Shown here: in pieces, positions 45,223 to 55,082 of the stretch
Position numbering within the stretch: the first letter of the stretch is position 1
Layout: every line of letters starts with the position of its first letter
NCBI GenBank assembly: GCA_017529925.1
Contig: JAFXMZ010000022.1
Coordinates: 162,012-226,011 of the forward strand
DNA: 64,000 bases
From: Clostridiales bacterium
GTDB taxonomy: Bacteria > Bacillota > Clostridia > Saccharofermentanales > Saccharofermentanaceae
Direction of reading: 5' to 3'
Made by a program: the position numbers and the translations under genes
Notes under the pieces: generated by a model
The model's database searches: none
Told to the model about the DNA's origin: nothing
Seen by the model: only the letters and a program-made list of their open reading frames with translations

Positions 45223-45471
45223 ATGGGATCTACGCTTGAAACATCTATAGTCTTTACTGCTGTGATAGTGATCCTGTCTGCTCTTATCATGTGGCCGTTC
45301 GAATTTGTGAAGGATTCATACGGATATATGAAAGAGTGCGTTGAGGATCCTCTCATGGAGGATGATTCATACAGTGTCATGACTGTAGAGGAGATGAATA
45401 CAATCCTGACAGGATTATCCGAGAATTACAGGATGATCATAGGAGGTGTCAAGAATGCGTTCGATCAGTAA
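45223..45471 (+). CDS. small TadE/Flp-like membrane protein
   Basis: An 82-residue protein with a pseudopilin-like N-terminus: MGSTLETSIVF followed by a hydrophobic helix (about 8-27), then a soluble acidic tail. The Gly before STLE with a downstream Glu resembles class III prepilin cleavage sites. The ATG at 45223 is chosen over the GTG at 45214, which lies in the ribosome binding site. It overlaps the next gene by 17 bases, so the two are coupled. No prepilin peptidase is in the window. Confidence 0.65.
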   Translation: MGSTLETSIVFTAVIVILSALIMWPFEFVKDSYGYMKECVEDPLMEDDSYSVMTVEEMNTILTGLSENYRMIIGGVKNAFDQ

Positions 45472-46819
45472 ATGCAAGGGCAGACGCCATGGTACGACGA
45501 CACTGTTCCTGGCGATCATACTGACTTCTGTCATCTTTATCCAGGTGACATATTTTTCACTTGTTGTCGAACTTGACCGCAAGGCCTGTTTTCACCGAGC
45601 TGTTACGACTCAGGCAGAGTGCTTTCTTGCGGATTATGACCGTGAGCTTTTCTCGGTATACGGTCTGTATGCATTTGATATCAATACTCTGGACTGCGAT
45701 GTGTTTCACAACGTGCTGACTGCCAACGGGATAGATGAAGGTGACGTGATAACGGTGTCGGGAATAGATACATTCGATACAGAGGATCTTCGTGCCGCTA
45801 TATCTATGTACTACGCGACCAGAAGCCCCGGTATCGTTGTTTCAGGCCTTATCGGCTGCCTTTCTTCATATCTTGATGAACTGGATGAAATGGGCTTTAC
45901 AAAGAATATAAAGAAGTTCATGAACAGTGATGCGGCAGATGTACTGAAGGATATCATCGAAGGTGCGGAGAACATCACCGAGATACTGGATAATATTACT
46001 GATTATGTCGATCTGTTTGGAATAAAGGACAAGGTACGGTCTTTTAAGAGGTTCTTCAGTTCACTTCGAAAAGTATCCGATTATGTCCCTGATTCAGGAA
46101 ACGGGTTCGATCCTTCTGATCTCGGATTCGGGATAGAAATGATGGAGACTGCAGCTGACCTTTACGATTCGTCTTCGGAATTCATAGATGAATATGCATT
46201 CCATCCGTGCCTTTGCCATTATGCTGTCTATAATTTTGATTCTTATCTCGATGAGGATGTGACCATTAATAATACGCCTGTGTCTGAGATACATTCAGGA
46301 GATGAATATGATGTTGAATACATAATAACCGGTAAGAAAGGTGATGATGCGGTCGATACTTTGGCGGTACCGATGTTCGCCATCCTCTTCGTAAGGGAGA
46401 TGGTCATCACATATACCGATAAGGAGACGATAGGCGTCATAGAGGGGATAGCAGATGTGCTCTCGGTACTCGTATCCGTAGTATCGGTCGGAACTGTCGT
46501 GCTCCCGCCCGAAGTATATAAGACAGTCATTGCCGTTTTATACTCGGTGATCGGTACCGTATCGGACGTTAAGGATATGTATGACGGGGAGAAACTGTCT
46601 TTTCTGTCTGTTAAGGGACATGATGTGATAAAGCTCGGTTATAAGGATCTTCTGTTCCTTTTTATGCTCTTTGGTGATGACGATAAGATCCTTAAGAGAG
46701 TAACAAGAGTGATCAACAGGGATTACAACGGATTTGCCACAGGGATTACGCTCTGTTCTATGTATAAAGGAGATGTGTATTTCTATGAAAGAAGATATGA
46801 ACTGTACGAGAAAGGGTAG
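45455..46819 (+). CDS. DUF5702-like exported pseudopilin-related protein
   Basis: Protein of 454 residues with a basic N-terminus (KCKGRRHGTTT) directly before a hydrophobic helix (about 14-35), the layout of TadG-like proteins. The rest should lie outside: a first region with LADYDRELFSVYGLYAFD, a central helical region, and a hydrophobic segment with VIEGIADVLSVLVSVVSVGTVVL near 335-360. It resembles the DUF5702 family seen in clostridial Tad-type loci. AGGAGG is 8 bases before the ATG. The function is not established. It overlaps the next gene by 35 bases. Confidence 0.72.
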   Translation: MRSISKCKGRRHGTTTLFLAIILTSVIFIQVTYFSLVVELDRKACFHRAVTTQAECFLADYDRELFSVYGLYAFDINTLDCDVFHNVLTANGIDEGDVITVSGIDTFDTEDLRAAISMYYATRSPGIVVSGLIGCLSSYLDELDEMGFTKNIKKFMNSDAADVLKDIIEGAENITEILDNITDYVDLFGIKDKVRSFKRFFSSLRKVSDYVPDSGNGFDPSDLGFGIEMMETAADLYDSSSEFIDEYAFHPCLCHYAVYNFDSYLDEDVTINNTPVSEIHSGDEYDVEYIITGKKGDDAVDTLAVPMFAILFVREMVITYTDKETIGVIEGIADVLSVLVSVVSVGTVVLPPEVYKTVIAVLYSVIGTVSDVKDMYDGEKLSFLSVKGHDVIKLGYKDLLFLFMLFGDDDKILKRVTRVINRDYNGFATGITLCSMYKGDVYFYERRYELYEKG

Positions 46820-47789
46820 TATCACGCTCGAGACGCTGATATCGTTTACGGTCTTCCTTATCTTCTGCCTTTCGATGATATCGATGACTGCTTTCTACAG
46901 GAGCGACATCCTTATGCAGAGAGCGGTACAGATATCATGTAAGGAATTCTCATTGCTGACGCCTCTTTCGGTAACTGCATCGGATACATTATCGACGATC
47001 ATCAATGTTATCCCTTCGGGAACTGTCAGGTCTGATTCGGTGATCGCTACAGCTGCGAAGGTGGCAGGGGCGATAGACATGGAATATGACGGTGCATTGA
47101 CCGAGCTCCTCATGAACGGTATGCTGTCGCATAAGATGGCCGATGATATCGCCGCCAACTATATCGAGCTTAATAACGGATCGGATTATCTTCTTCCAGA
47201 TGTGATAAATGTCGACGTGTCTCTGTCGGATAATCATTCGATGATCGAGGTCAATGTAGAGTACAGGACGGATACCTTCGCCGGAGAAGTGACGAGGAAT
47301 GTATATTCGATAATCCCGTTTTACGGTTATTTCGATCTGTTCCTTAACGGCAGTTCCCAAACACCGTCAGGAGATGATGAAGCGTGGAGCAGGGATAACT
47401 TCACGAGGGGGGATTATTTCAGAAAGAAGTTCGGGATGAACCTTCCTTCGAACTTTCCTGTTATCGATTCATTCAAGAACGGAACGGCGACTTCGGTGCT
47501 CAGCATAGATCTGACTGCACCGACATATTCGGATCCTGATGAGGTAAATGAGGTAATACAGGCGAACATAATGAACCTGTCTGCTTTTGACGGTGATTCG
47601 ATAACTTATGCAGGAGAGGAATATACGGTAGACGGAGATGACATAAGAAAAAAAGTCCTTATAGTTGTCATACCGGAGAATTCTCCTGAAGGTTCTGACC
47701 GGACATTTTCCGGACTTAAGAGAGCTGCAGATGCTGCAGGGGTCGTTCTTCAGGTCGAGAGGTGCGGTAATTCGTATAAATATGCATAG
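46785..47789 (+). CDS. TadE-like pseudopilin protein
   Basis: Protein of 334 residues with the N-terminal arrangement RKGSITLETLISF followed by a hydrophobic helix (about 18-40): Gly, then Glu at position +5 as in type IV prepilin-like signals. The large remainder is predicted outside, with no recognised domain. AAAGGAGAT precedes the ATG. It overlaps the upstream gene, so all three genes are one operon. TadA/B/C assembly proteins are absent here and must be encoded elsewhere if this is a pilus system. Confidence 0.68.
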   Translation: MKEDMNCTRKGSITLETLISFTVFLIFCLSMISMTAFYRSDILMQRAVQISCKEFSLLTPLSVTASDTLSTIINVIPSGTVRSDSVIATAAKVAGAIDMEYDGALTELLMNGMLSHKMADDIAANYIELNNGSDYLLPDVINVDVSLSDNHSMIEVNVEYRTDTFAGEVTRNVYSIIPFYGYFDLFLNGSSQTPSGDDEAWSRDNFTRGDYFRKKFGMNLPSNFPVIDSFKNGTATSVLSIDLTAPTYSDPDEVNEVIQANIMNLSAFDGDSITYAGEEYTVDGDDIRKKVLIVVIPENSPEGSDRTFSGLKRAADAAGVVLQVERCGNSYKYA

Positions 47790-47856
47790 AATTGTTATTT
47801 TTTTCATATAATATGATAAAATCTATTGATAAACACAGTAAGGAAGGATCTGCCAG

Positions 47857-48732
47857 ATGAGATTCGGTATTCATTCAAACGACACAAGAGACATCGGCTA
47901 TAAGATAGCGTCGGACCTGTGCCGTTCTCTCATATCAAGGTCGTGTGTTCCCGTATTCGAGGAATACATGAAAGACAGCGTCATCGCGTCCATAGAGGGA
48001 GTCGAGTTCGGTGATTTTGAGACATGCGACATGCTGGTGTCGATAGGCGGAGACGGAACATTCCTTTCGGTTATTGCAGATTACCGCCATCTGGGGCTTC
48101 CTTTTATCGGTATCAACAAGGGAAGTATCGGATTCCTGACGGAACTTACCGAATTCACTTATGAGGATTTTCTCGACAATCTGATCGAAGGAAAGTATAC
48201 GATAGTCGAGAGGATGCAGCTTTCATGCGAACTCTATGACAAGGATGGCAATCTCAAGGATTCCGATATATGTCTTAATGACTGTGCCGTTTTGAGAGGT
48301 GATAAGCCCCATATCGTCAGGCTTTCCCTGTATATCGACGGCGAGAGGGTAGAGAAATTCTATGGTGACGGTATAGTCGTAGCTACGCCTACAGGCTCTA
48401 CGGCATATACGCTTGCTGCAGGAGGTCCGCTTATTATGCCTTCCATGGATGTGCTCCTTATCACTCCTCTCTGCTCTCATACGCTCCAGAGTACGAGCTA
48501 TGTGATCGGTAAGGACAGTAAGGTCGAGATTCATCTTGGCGATTTTGAGTCGGTACCGATAATCGTTCCTGACGGACATGATTTTGCAAGACTGTCTCCT
48601 TATGACGTACTGAAGATCCAAAGATCGGAAATGTCTGTAAAGACGGTCAATCTCGGACATTCCGGATTCTTCCAGAACGTAAGGCGTAAGATCATCGCAA
48701 GAGGTAGCTTCTATGAAAACAGCCAAGAATGA
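47857..48732 (+). CDS. nadK: NAD kinase
   Basis: Phosphorylates NAD to NADP. The 291-residue protein carries VSIGGDGTFLS near 65 (GGDGT motif), NKGSIGFLTE near 90 and ATPTGSTAYTLAAGGP near 175. A GGAAGGA ribosome binding site precedes the ATG. Its last 20 bases overlap argR, and recN follows, a gene order common in Clostridia and Bacilli. Confidence 0.96.
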   Translation: MRFGIHSNDTRDIGYKIASDLCRSLISRSCVPVFEEYMKDSVIASIEGVEFGDFETCDMLVSIGGDGTFLSVIADYRHLGLPFIGINKGSIGFLTELTEFTYEDFLDNLIEGKYTIVERMQLSCELYDKDGNLKDSDICLNDCAVLRGDKPHIVRLSLYIDGERVEKFYGDGIVVATPTGSTAYTLAAGGPLIMPSMDVLLITPLCSHTLQSTSYVIGKDSKVEIHLGDFESVPIIVPDGHDFARLSPYDVLKIQRSEMSVKTVNLGHSGFFQNVRRKIIARGSFYENSQE

Positions 48733-49195
48733 CAGACAGGAGATGATCATAAAGCTCATCAAGGAAAATGATATCTCCACACAGGAGGAACTTACTTCCC
48801 TGATGAAGAAAAACGGTTATTCCGTTACACAGGCGACGTGTTCGCGTGATATCAAGGAGCTCGGCATAATCAAGGTTACCACGCCGAATCAGGGAACAAA
48901 GTATGCGGTCCTCGAGAGGACCGGAGATATTGCTCCCGGCAGGCTCCTGGCGGTCTTCTCGAATTCTCTTATATCCTGCAGGAATGCAATGAATATCGTA
49001 GTCGTAAAGACACTTCCCGGTATGGCACAGGCTGCTGCTTCCGCGCTGGATTCGCTTTATCTTCCTTCTGTCGTCGGTACTATCGCGGGTGATGATACTG
49101 TATTTGTCGCTACCGAAGGACCTGATGAGGCAAATGCACTCGTTTCCACGATCAATGACATGATCAGGACCGGCCGAGGAAACGACGAGGAGTAA
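48713..49195 (+). CDS. argR: arginine repressor ArgR/AhrC
   Basis: DNA-binding regulator of arginine metabolism, 160 residues. A winged-helix N-domain (about 1-75) contains SVTQATCSRDIKELG, the recognition helix region. A C-terminal arginine-binding hexamerisation domain (about 90-155) has GTIAGDDTVFVA. It overlaps nadK by 20 bases and recN follows after 14 bases. Confidence 0.95.
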   Translation: MKTAKNDRQEMIIKLIKENDISTQEELTSLMKKNGYSVTQATCSRDIKELGIIKVTTPNQGTKYAVLERTGDIAPGRLLAVFSNSLISCRNAMNIVVVKTLPGMAQAAASALDSLYLPSVVGTIAGDDTVFVATEGPDEANALVSTINDMIRTGRGNDEE

Positions 49196-49209
49196 GGAAA
49201 GATCCCGTT

Positions 49210-50880
49210 ATGCTTACACGTCTTGAGATAAATGACTTTGCTGTGATATCACATGCCGTTTTCGAGCCGCAGGGAGGACTGAACGTAATCTCGGGAGAGA
49301 CCGGCGCAGGTAAGTCGCTGCTCATAGATGCAATAGGCCTGATCCTCGGGTCCAAAGCATCAAAGAACCTTATCAGGACTGAGTCTGACTGTGCATATGT
49401 CGAGGCTGTATTTGATATCGATGAAAGTCAGGATGAAGAGCTGAAGGCATATCTTGATGGTCAGGGGATAGATCTTTCGGATGGCCAGATAATAATCTCC
49501 AGGAAAGTCTCAAGGGACGGGAAGAGTATTGCCAGGATAAACGGACGGACTGTCGTTCTTTCCGTTCTTAAGGATGTTTCCTCATATCTCGTCAATATAC
49601 ATGGTCAGCATGATACCCAGAGGATCTTTGATCCGTCGTCGCATGTTGTACTCCTTGATTCTTTCGGCGGAGAGAAGATACGTGAACTTAAGGACAGTTA
49701 CAGGAAACACCTTTCCGAGTACAAAGAGACAGTCCTTGAGATCAGAAGGATAACCGGTCTTTCGGACAGGTCGGAAGCAAGGAAGGATTATCTTCTTTAT
49801 GCAATGGGGGAGATCGATAATGCTTCCTTAAGACCCGGTGAGGAAGAAGAGCTTAATCAGAGAAGGAAAGAGATCGCTCTCAGCAGGGAAGAAGCATCTG
49901 TCTATGCCGAGCTCGATTCGCTGTTTAACGGTGATGGTACTGAAGGGTTCAGGTCTTCTCTGGAACTTATCAGGCATAAGACGGAAAAACTTGCCGATAA
50001 GGATCTTCATAAGAGGATAGAGTCGCTTTTCTACGATACGGCCGAGCTGTCATCAGATATCGCATCCAAGGTTTCAAAGATCTCTTATGACCCCAATGAG
50101 GAGCAGAGTATAGAAAGCCGTCTCGGGCTTATCTACGATCTTAAGAGTAAATACGGCAGTACAGTGGAAGAAATCCTCGGATTCTACGATAATGCATCGA
50201 AGGAACTCGAGGAGATAACGAACGGCGCATCTGTTCTTGCCGAGCTGAAGAAGAAGCGAGCGGCGGCGGAATCAGAGACTCTTAAGGCGGCGGAGGCGCT
50301 GACTGACGAGAGGAAAAAGACAGCTTTGATCCTTTCTGACAGGATAAGGAAGGAACTGTCGGAACTTGAGATCCCTGATGCCAGATTTGAGGTCTCTTTC
50401 AGAAGAAGACCCAAAGAAAGATTCTTCGGAGCAGAGGGCATTGACGACATCTCATTCCTTTTCTCGGCAAATCCCGGCCAGGAACTCCGCGATCTTTCCG
50501 AGACTGCTTCGGGAGGAGAGGCTTCAAGGATAATGCTCGCCATAAAGGCTGTTCTCTCAGAGGCGGATAAGATCCCGACACTCATTTTCGATGAGATAGA
50601 TACAGGGGTTTCCGGTAAGGCGTCGTTGTCGATCGCATATAAGCTCAGGGCGATCTCAGGCTGCCATCAGGTCCTCTGTGTAACGCACACATCGCAGCTC
50701 GCCGCGGCAGCGGAGCATAATTTCCTGATATCAAAGGATATTGCCGGGGATACGACTTCTACCGTCATCACCGCACTTGATGCGGATTCAAGGGAGCAGG
50801 AGGTGTCGAGGCTCCTGTCAGGAACTTCATCCGAGGAATCGCTTACCCTCGCCAAGAAGCTCATCGAATCTTTCGTCTGA
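49210..50880 (+). CDS. recN: DNA repair ATPase RecN
   Basis: SMC-like protein that gathers broken DNA ends. The 556-residue protein has Walker A GETGAGKSLLIDAIG (residues 32-46), a long coiled coil (about 155-360), the ABC signature ETASGGEASRIMLA near 435 and Walker B TLIFDEIDTGVSG near 457. AAGGAAAGATC lies before the ATG. The last 54 bases overlap the convergent pseudouridine synthase gene. Confidence 0.95.
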   Translation: MLTRLEINDFAVISHAVFEPQGGLNVISGETGAGKSLLIDAIGLILGSKASKNLIRTESDCAYVEAVFDIDESQDEELKAYLDGQGIDLSDGQIIISRKVSRDGKSIARINGRTVVLSVLKDVSSYLVNIHGQHDTQRIFDPSSHVVLLDSFGGEKIRELKDSYRKHLSEYKETVLEIRRITGLSDRSEARKDYLLYAMGEIDNASLRPGEEEELNQRRKEIALSREEASVYAELDSLFNGDGTEGFRSSLELIRHKTEKLADKDLHKRIESLFYDTAELSSDIASKVSKISYDPNEEQSIESRLGLIYDLKSKYGSTVEEILGFYDNASKELEEITNGASVLAELKKKRAAAESETLKAAEALTDERKKTALILSDRIRKELSELEIPDARFEVSFRRRPKERFFGAEGIDDISFLFSANPGQELRDLSETASGGEASRIMLAIKAVLSEADKIPTLIFDEIDTGVSGKASLSIAYKLRAISGCHQVLCVTHTSQLAAAAEHNFLISKDIAGDTTSTVITALDADSREQEVSRLLSGTSSEESLTLAKKLIESFV

Positions 50881-51777
50881 CAGCTCGAAAAGCCTCTTTA
50901 TATCATCCGGAAGTCCGGCTGTCATCTCCATATCCTCTCCTGTTACCGGATGTGTAAAATGAAGATAAAAGGCGTGAAGGGCCTGTCTTCCGACCAAAGG
51001 ATCGAGGATCTTACTGTTCTTTATCGATTCATCGGGATTATCAACAGAAAGGGGACCGTAGAGGCCGTCGCCCACGAGAGGATGACCTTCCGAGAGGGAG
51101 TGGACCCTTATCTGGTGACATCTTCCGGTTATCAGCCTGAATGCGACCAGGGAAATATTCTTCTCATTATCGGCATACAGTGTCTTATAGACTGTGGCAC
51201 TGTATTTTCCGTCTGGATCGTTTTTGTCTGTGACATCCCTAACCATTACCGAACCGGGGCGCCTTTTTATGGGCTTTTCGATGAGACCTTCTGCAGGGTC
51301 GTAAATACCGTATACGGCGGCGATATAGAGTTTTGTGATCTTCGTGTCCGAAAATGCGTTGTGTACGAATCCGTTCTTGGCTATGACTGTAAGGCCGCTC
51401 GTCTCTCTGTCGAGCCTCATCACGGGATGAAGTGTCCTGTCCGAAAGCCTGGTAAGAAGAGAATCGTCGAGATGACCGTGTGTCGGGTGCGTGACCATAT
51501 CTGAAGGCTTATTGACGACGGCAAGATACTGATCCTCGTAAATGACCGGGATATCCGCATCTTTCCTTAATTCGCCGGCATCGTCATCATATTCTGCAAA
51601 GACCTGATCTCCAATCTTAACATGGTCTATGACCCTCATGTGGATGCCGTTTACTTCGAGCTTTCCGTAAAGCTTGACGTTCTTTATCATGATCCCGCTC
51701 ATTCGGAACCTGTTCTTCATTATCGAACGCAAAGTCTGTCCGTCGTCCTCGTTTGTTACCGTCCAGTGAAATTTCAT
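50827..51777 (-). CDS. RluA-family pseudouridine synthase
   Basis: Isomerises uridine in rRNA or tRNA. The protein has 316 residues from the ATG at 51777; 27 more residues are open upstream, but AAGGCG suits this start. An N-terminal S4-like domain (about 1-80) precedes the catalytic domain, with HPVMRLDRETSGLTV (catalytic Asp) near 120 and TGRCHQIRVHSLSEGHPLVGD near 235. Which uridine is modified cannot be told. The 3' end runs 54 bases into recN on the other strand. Confidence 0.9.
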   Translation of the reverse strand: MKFHWTVTNEDDGQTLRSIMKNRFRMSGIMIKNVKLYGKLEVNGIHMRVIDHVKIGDQVFAEYDDDAGELRKDADIPVIYEDQYLAVVNKPSDMVTHPTHGHLDDSLLTRLSDRTLHPVMRLDRETSGLTVIAKNGFVHNAFSDTKITKLYIAAVYGIYDPAEGLIEKPIKRRPGSVMVRDVTDKNDPDGKYSATVYKTLYADNEKNISLVAFRLITGRCHQIRVHSLSEGHPLVGDGLYGPLSVDNPDESIKNSKILDPLVGRQALHAFYLHFTHPVTGEDMEMTAGLPDDIKRLFELSDERFDELLGEGKRFLG

Positions 51778-51884
51778 CTTCAGCGCCTTGACATAGTTTT
51801 CCTTTATTTCTAAAATAGATGTTGGCTTATAATAGCTTATTAAAGCGAACTTTGACAACTAAATATTTGGAGGTGAGTACCAAC

Positions 51885-53450
51885 GTGGACAAGATAATCA
51901 TTGGAATTATCTGTCTGGTTCTTGGTATTCTTTTGGGTAGTGTTTGTGTAATGCTTTACTATAAGCGCGGACTTTCCGCTGCACAGAAGCAATTGCAGGA
52001 AGACCAGGATAAGGCTGAGGCAGAAGGCGAGAAGAAGCTTGCCGAGGCACAAAAGGATGCAGAGAACCGGAAAAGAGAACTTCTATTGCAGGCAAAAGAG
52101 GAAATCTCCAAGGCACGTGTCGAATTGGAGCACGACGTCAGGGAGAAGAGACAGGAGCTTGCAAGAGAGAGAAACAAGCTTGAGCAGAAAGAGGATAATA
52201 TCGAGAGACAGCTCGCCAGCGCAGAAAACAAGCGTGCTGAACTTGACAGAAGGCTTCAGGATATCGCCATTACGGAACAGCGTACAAAGGAGATCGAAGC
52301 AAAGAAGCAGGCAGAACTCGAGAAGATATCAGGTCTTTCCATAGCAGAGGCAAGGACACTCGTTCTTGAAGCTGCAGAGCGTGAATACAGTCACGATATG
52401 GCTACGATGCTCAAGCAGATGGAAGAGAAAACAAAGCAGGATGCAGATAAGATCGCCAAGGACATCATCGTTACATCGATCCAGCGTTATGCATCCGATT
52501 ATGTATCCGAAGCTACCGTCTCGGTCGTTAACCTTCCCAATGATGAGATGAAAGGACGTATCATAGGTCGTGAGGGACGTAATATACGTGCCATTGAGAC
52601 CATCACCGGAGTCGATCTTATTATTGACGATACACCGGAAGCTGTCATACTCTCATCGTTTGATCCGATCAGGAGAGAGATCGCACGTCTTACTATCGAG
52701 AAACTCGTAGTTGACGGAAGGATCCATCCCGCAAGGATCGAGGAAATGGCAAATAAAGCCAAGAAGGAGATCGCACAGACGATTAAGCAGGAAGGTGAGA
52801 GAGCCGCATATGAGACAGGCGTAATGAACCTTCATCCCGAGATCATCAAGCTCCTCGGTAAACTTAAATACCGTACGAGTTTCGGCCAGAATGTTCTCCA
52901 GCACTCTATCGAGGTCAGCTGGATCGCCGGAATGATGGCAGGTGAGCTGGGATTGGATGTTACCTTTGCTAAGAGAGCCGGACTGTTACATGATATCGGT
53001 AAGGCAGTCGACTTTGAGCAGGAAGGTACACACATTGAGCTTGGCGCAGATATTGCACGTAAATATCGTGAGACTCCCGAAGTCACTAACGCAATTGAAG
53101 CCCATCACGGAGACGTTGAAGCTCAGACAGCAGTGGCAGTACTCGTTGCAGCAGCTGATGCAATATCGGCAGCAAGACCCGGAGCAAGAAGAGAGAATCT
53201 TGAGACTTATATCAAGAGGATCCAGAAGCTCGAAGAGATCGCCACAAGCTTCGAAGGAGTCGAGAAGAGCTATGCTATTCAGGCAGGCCGCGAGATCCGT
53301 GTAATTGTTTCTCCCGAGAAAGTCGGAGATGACGAGATGATACTTAAAGCCAGACAGATCTGTAAGAAGATCGAGGATGAACTCGATTATCCCGGACAGA
53401 TCAAAGTCAATATCATCCGCGAGACCCGTGCAACAGATGTTGCAAAATAA
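51885..53450 (+). CDS. rny: ribonuclease Y
   Basis: Membrane-bound endoribonuclease that starts mRNA decay. The protein has 521 residues from a GTG start 7 bases after GGAGGTGAG; upstream codons in frame lack a ribosome binding site. Order: transmembrane helix (about 3-22), a long coiled coil rich in Glu/Lys/Gln (about 30-200), a KH domain with [15 protein letters not shown] near 222, and an HD domain with the metal-binding LLHDIGKA near 365. A strong terminator follows. Confidence 0.96.
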   Translation: MDKIIIGIICLVLGILLGSVCVMLYYKRGLSAAQKQLQEDQDKAEAEGEKKLAEAQKDAENRKRELLLQAKEEISKARVELEHDVREKRQELARERNKLEQKEDNIERQLASAENKRAELDRRLQDIAITEQRTKEIEAKKQAELEKISGLSIAEARTLVLEAAEREYSHDMATMLKQMEEKTKQDADKIAKDIIVTSIQRYASDYVSEATVSVVNLPNDEMKGRIIGREGRNIRAIETITGVDLIIDDTPEAVILSSFDPIRREIARLTIEKLVVDGRIHPARIEEMANKAKKEIAQTIKQEGERAAYETGVMNLHPEIIKLLGKLKYRTSFGQNVLQHSIEVSWIAGMMAGELGLDVTFAKRAGLLHDIGKAVDFEQEGTHIELGADIARKYRETPEVTNAIEAHHGDVEAQTAVAVLVAAADAISAARPGARRENLETYIKRIQKLEEIATSFEGVEKSYAIQAGREIRVIVSPEKVGDDEMILKARQICKKIEDELDYPGQIKVNIIRETRATDVAK

Positions 53451-53516
53451 ATTAAATGCAGATTTAAATTACCTTAGGAATAATGTGTTTATATATGGAT
53501 CCACAAACAACACCTC

Positions 53517-53548
53517 AAAAAGACGGACTTCTGCGGTCCGTCTTTTTT
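53517..53548. terminator. bidirectional terminator between rny and the histidine kinase gene
   Basis: AAAAAGACGGAC pairs with GTCCGTCTTTTT across a TTCTGCG loop, with A and T runs on both sides. Confidence 0.88.
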
Positions 53549-53552
53549 ATGC

Positions 53553-55082
53553 TCAGAAATCAGTTCTTCCGGAAACAGGGAGGATTATCTCGAATGAGGC
53601 TCCGAGGACAGTGCCGTCATCATCTTTCAGATTGGATGCCTTGATGGAACCGTTATGTTCCTCTGCGATAGATCTGGCAAGAGCAAGGCCTATTCCGTGC
53701 TTTCCGTCAGATCCTTTGGCAAATCTCGTAAATATATCCTTAAGGACTTCATCGCTTATTCCCGGACCGTCATCCGATATGCGGAAGATGATGTTGCTGC
53801 CTTCCTTTGATGCACAGAAAGATACAGTTGACTTTGCATATCTCAAACAGTTGGAGAAGATATTCTCGAACATCCTGAAGATATCATTCTCGTTGGCATA
53901 GATATAGATCTCTCCGATCTTTATATCATTAGTAAGTTCCTTGCCGCTGTGGAGAAAACCGCCGCGTACCTTTTCTATGACCATCTCCGTAAGCTCTCTC
54001 GCGTTAAGGAGCTGCTTTTTCACCTCGTAGTTGCCGCTCTTGGACATATCCATCTTCGATATCGAAAGGAGGTTCTCAACAAGATTTGTAAGCCTCGTCG
54101 TCTCGTTGATGATGATGTCAACGGCCTCGTCCTTTTTCCCGGGATCCGAATCGAAAACTCCGTATTTGATACCCTCGGCATACCCCTGGATAGACATAAG
54201 GGGAGTCCTCAGTTCGTGGGATGCATTCTGGAAGAAGGTCTTCTGTTCAAGATCCGTTTTCTCGAGCCTCGTTGCCATCTTGTTCATCACGTCTCCGAGA
54301 TCAGACAGCTCTCTTGAGACGATATGTCCCTTAAGGGGTTTAAAATCACCGCGTCCGATCCTTCCTGCAAATCTTGCAAGTCTTCTCGAAGAATGGAAGA
54401 GAGGGAATGATACGATGATGCTGGCAACAGCCGCCAGGATGATAGACAGCACGATCGATCTCAGGAGCGCGATGTGCATGGCATTCGAGAATGAATAATA
54501 GGATGATGAGTCAACATAGATGAGAAGATAGTATGTATCATATGAGTCTGCGCTCTGATCATTGCTCTCGCTGTATTCGACCTTTACGAACCTGTAGTAG
54601 ATATCCTTATCGGTATAAGTCGCGGTCTTTGTCTTTCCGCCGGTCTCTATTCCGTCCTCGCTTATGACGGAGTTGAGTACCGAGTTGGCCCTGGCGGTCG
54701 CTGACATTGAATAGGATTCGGTAGGCCAGAGTACCTGATAGCCGGTCTCGCTTGTATTATCCCTGCCGAAAAGAACGATCGACGCGTCATTTGAAAGGTC
54801 TGATGAAGATACGATGGCATTAAGGAGAAAGGTCCTGATCTCTTCGGGTGTACTGCCTGATTCGTCTGTGATCGAAGTCCTGAAAGCAATAGCAAAGTTC
54901 TGGCAGGAGCTGATAGTATTGTCGATCCTTCGGTCACATTCCGATGCTATGTATGAATTAACGATATAATTATTGGCTATACCGATAACAAGAACGGTAA
55001 GAAGTGTGATGAGGATCATCGAACTGTATATATGCAGTGCGATCGGGATCCTGAATGATTTCTTGTTCTTCTTACTTCTCAT
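53553..55082 (-). CDS. sensor histidine kinase
   Basis: Membrane sensor of 509 residues. Transmembrane helix 1 (about 13-35), an extracellular sensing region of about 160 residues and helix 2 (about 203-225) are followed by HAMP (about 226-278). The phosphoaccepting His is in NASHELRTPL near 289, then the N box FENIFSNCLRYAK, G1 DDGPGI and G2 GKHGIGLALA. It shares 11 bases with the response regulator upstream, so the two form an operon. The signal is unknown. Confidence 0.94.
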   Translation of the reverse strand: MRSKKNKKSFRIPIALHIYSSMILITLLTVLVIGIANNYIVNSYIASECDRRIDNTISSCQNFAIAFRTSITDESGSTPEEIRTFLLNAIVSSSDLSNDASIVLFGRDNTSETGYQVLWPTESYSMSATARANSVLNSVISEDGIETGGKTKTATYTDKDIYYRFVKVEYSESNDQSADSYDTYYLLIYVDSSSYYSFSNAMHIALLRSIVLSIILAAVASIIVSFPLFHSSRRLARFAGRIGRGDFKPLKGHIVSRELSDLGDVMNKMATRLEKTDLEQKTFFQNASHELRTPLMSIQGYAEGIKYGVFDSDPGKKDEAVDIIINETTRLTNLVENLLSISKMDMSKSGNYEVKKQLLNARELTEMVIEKVRGGFLHSGKELTNDIKIGEIYIYANENDIFRMFENIFSNCLRYAKSTVSFCASKEGSNIIFRISDDGPGISDEVLKDIFTRFAKGSDGKHGIGLALARSIAEEHNGSIKASNLKDDDGTVLGASFEIILPVSGRTDF

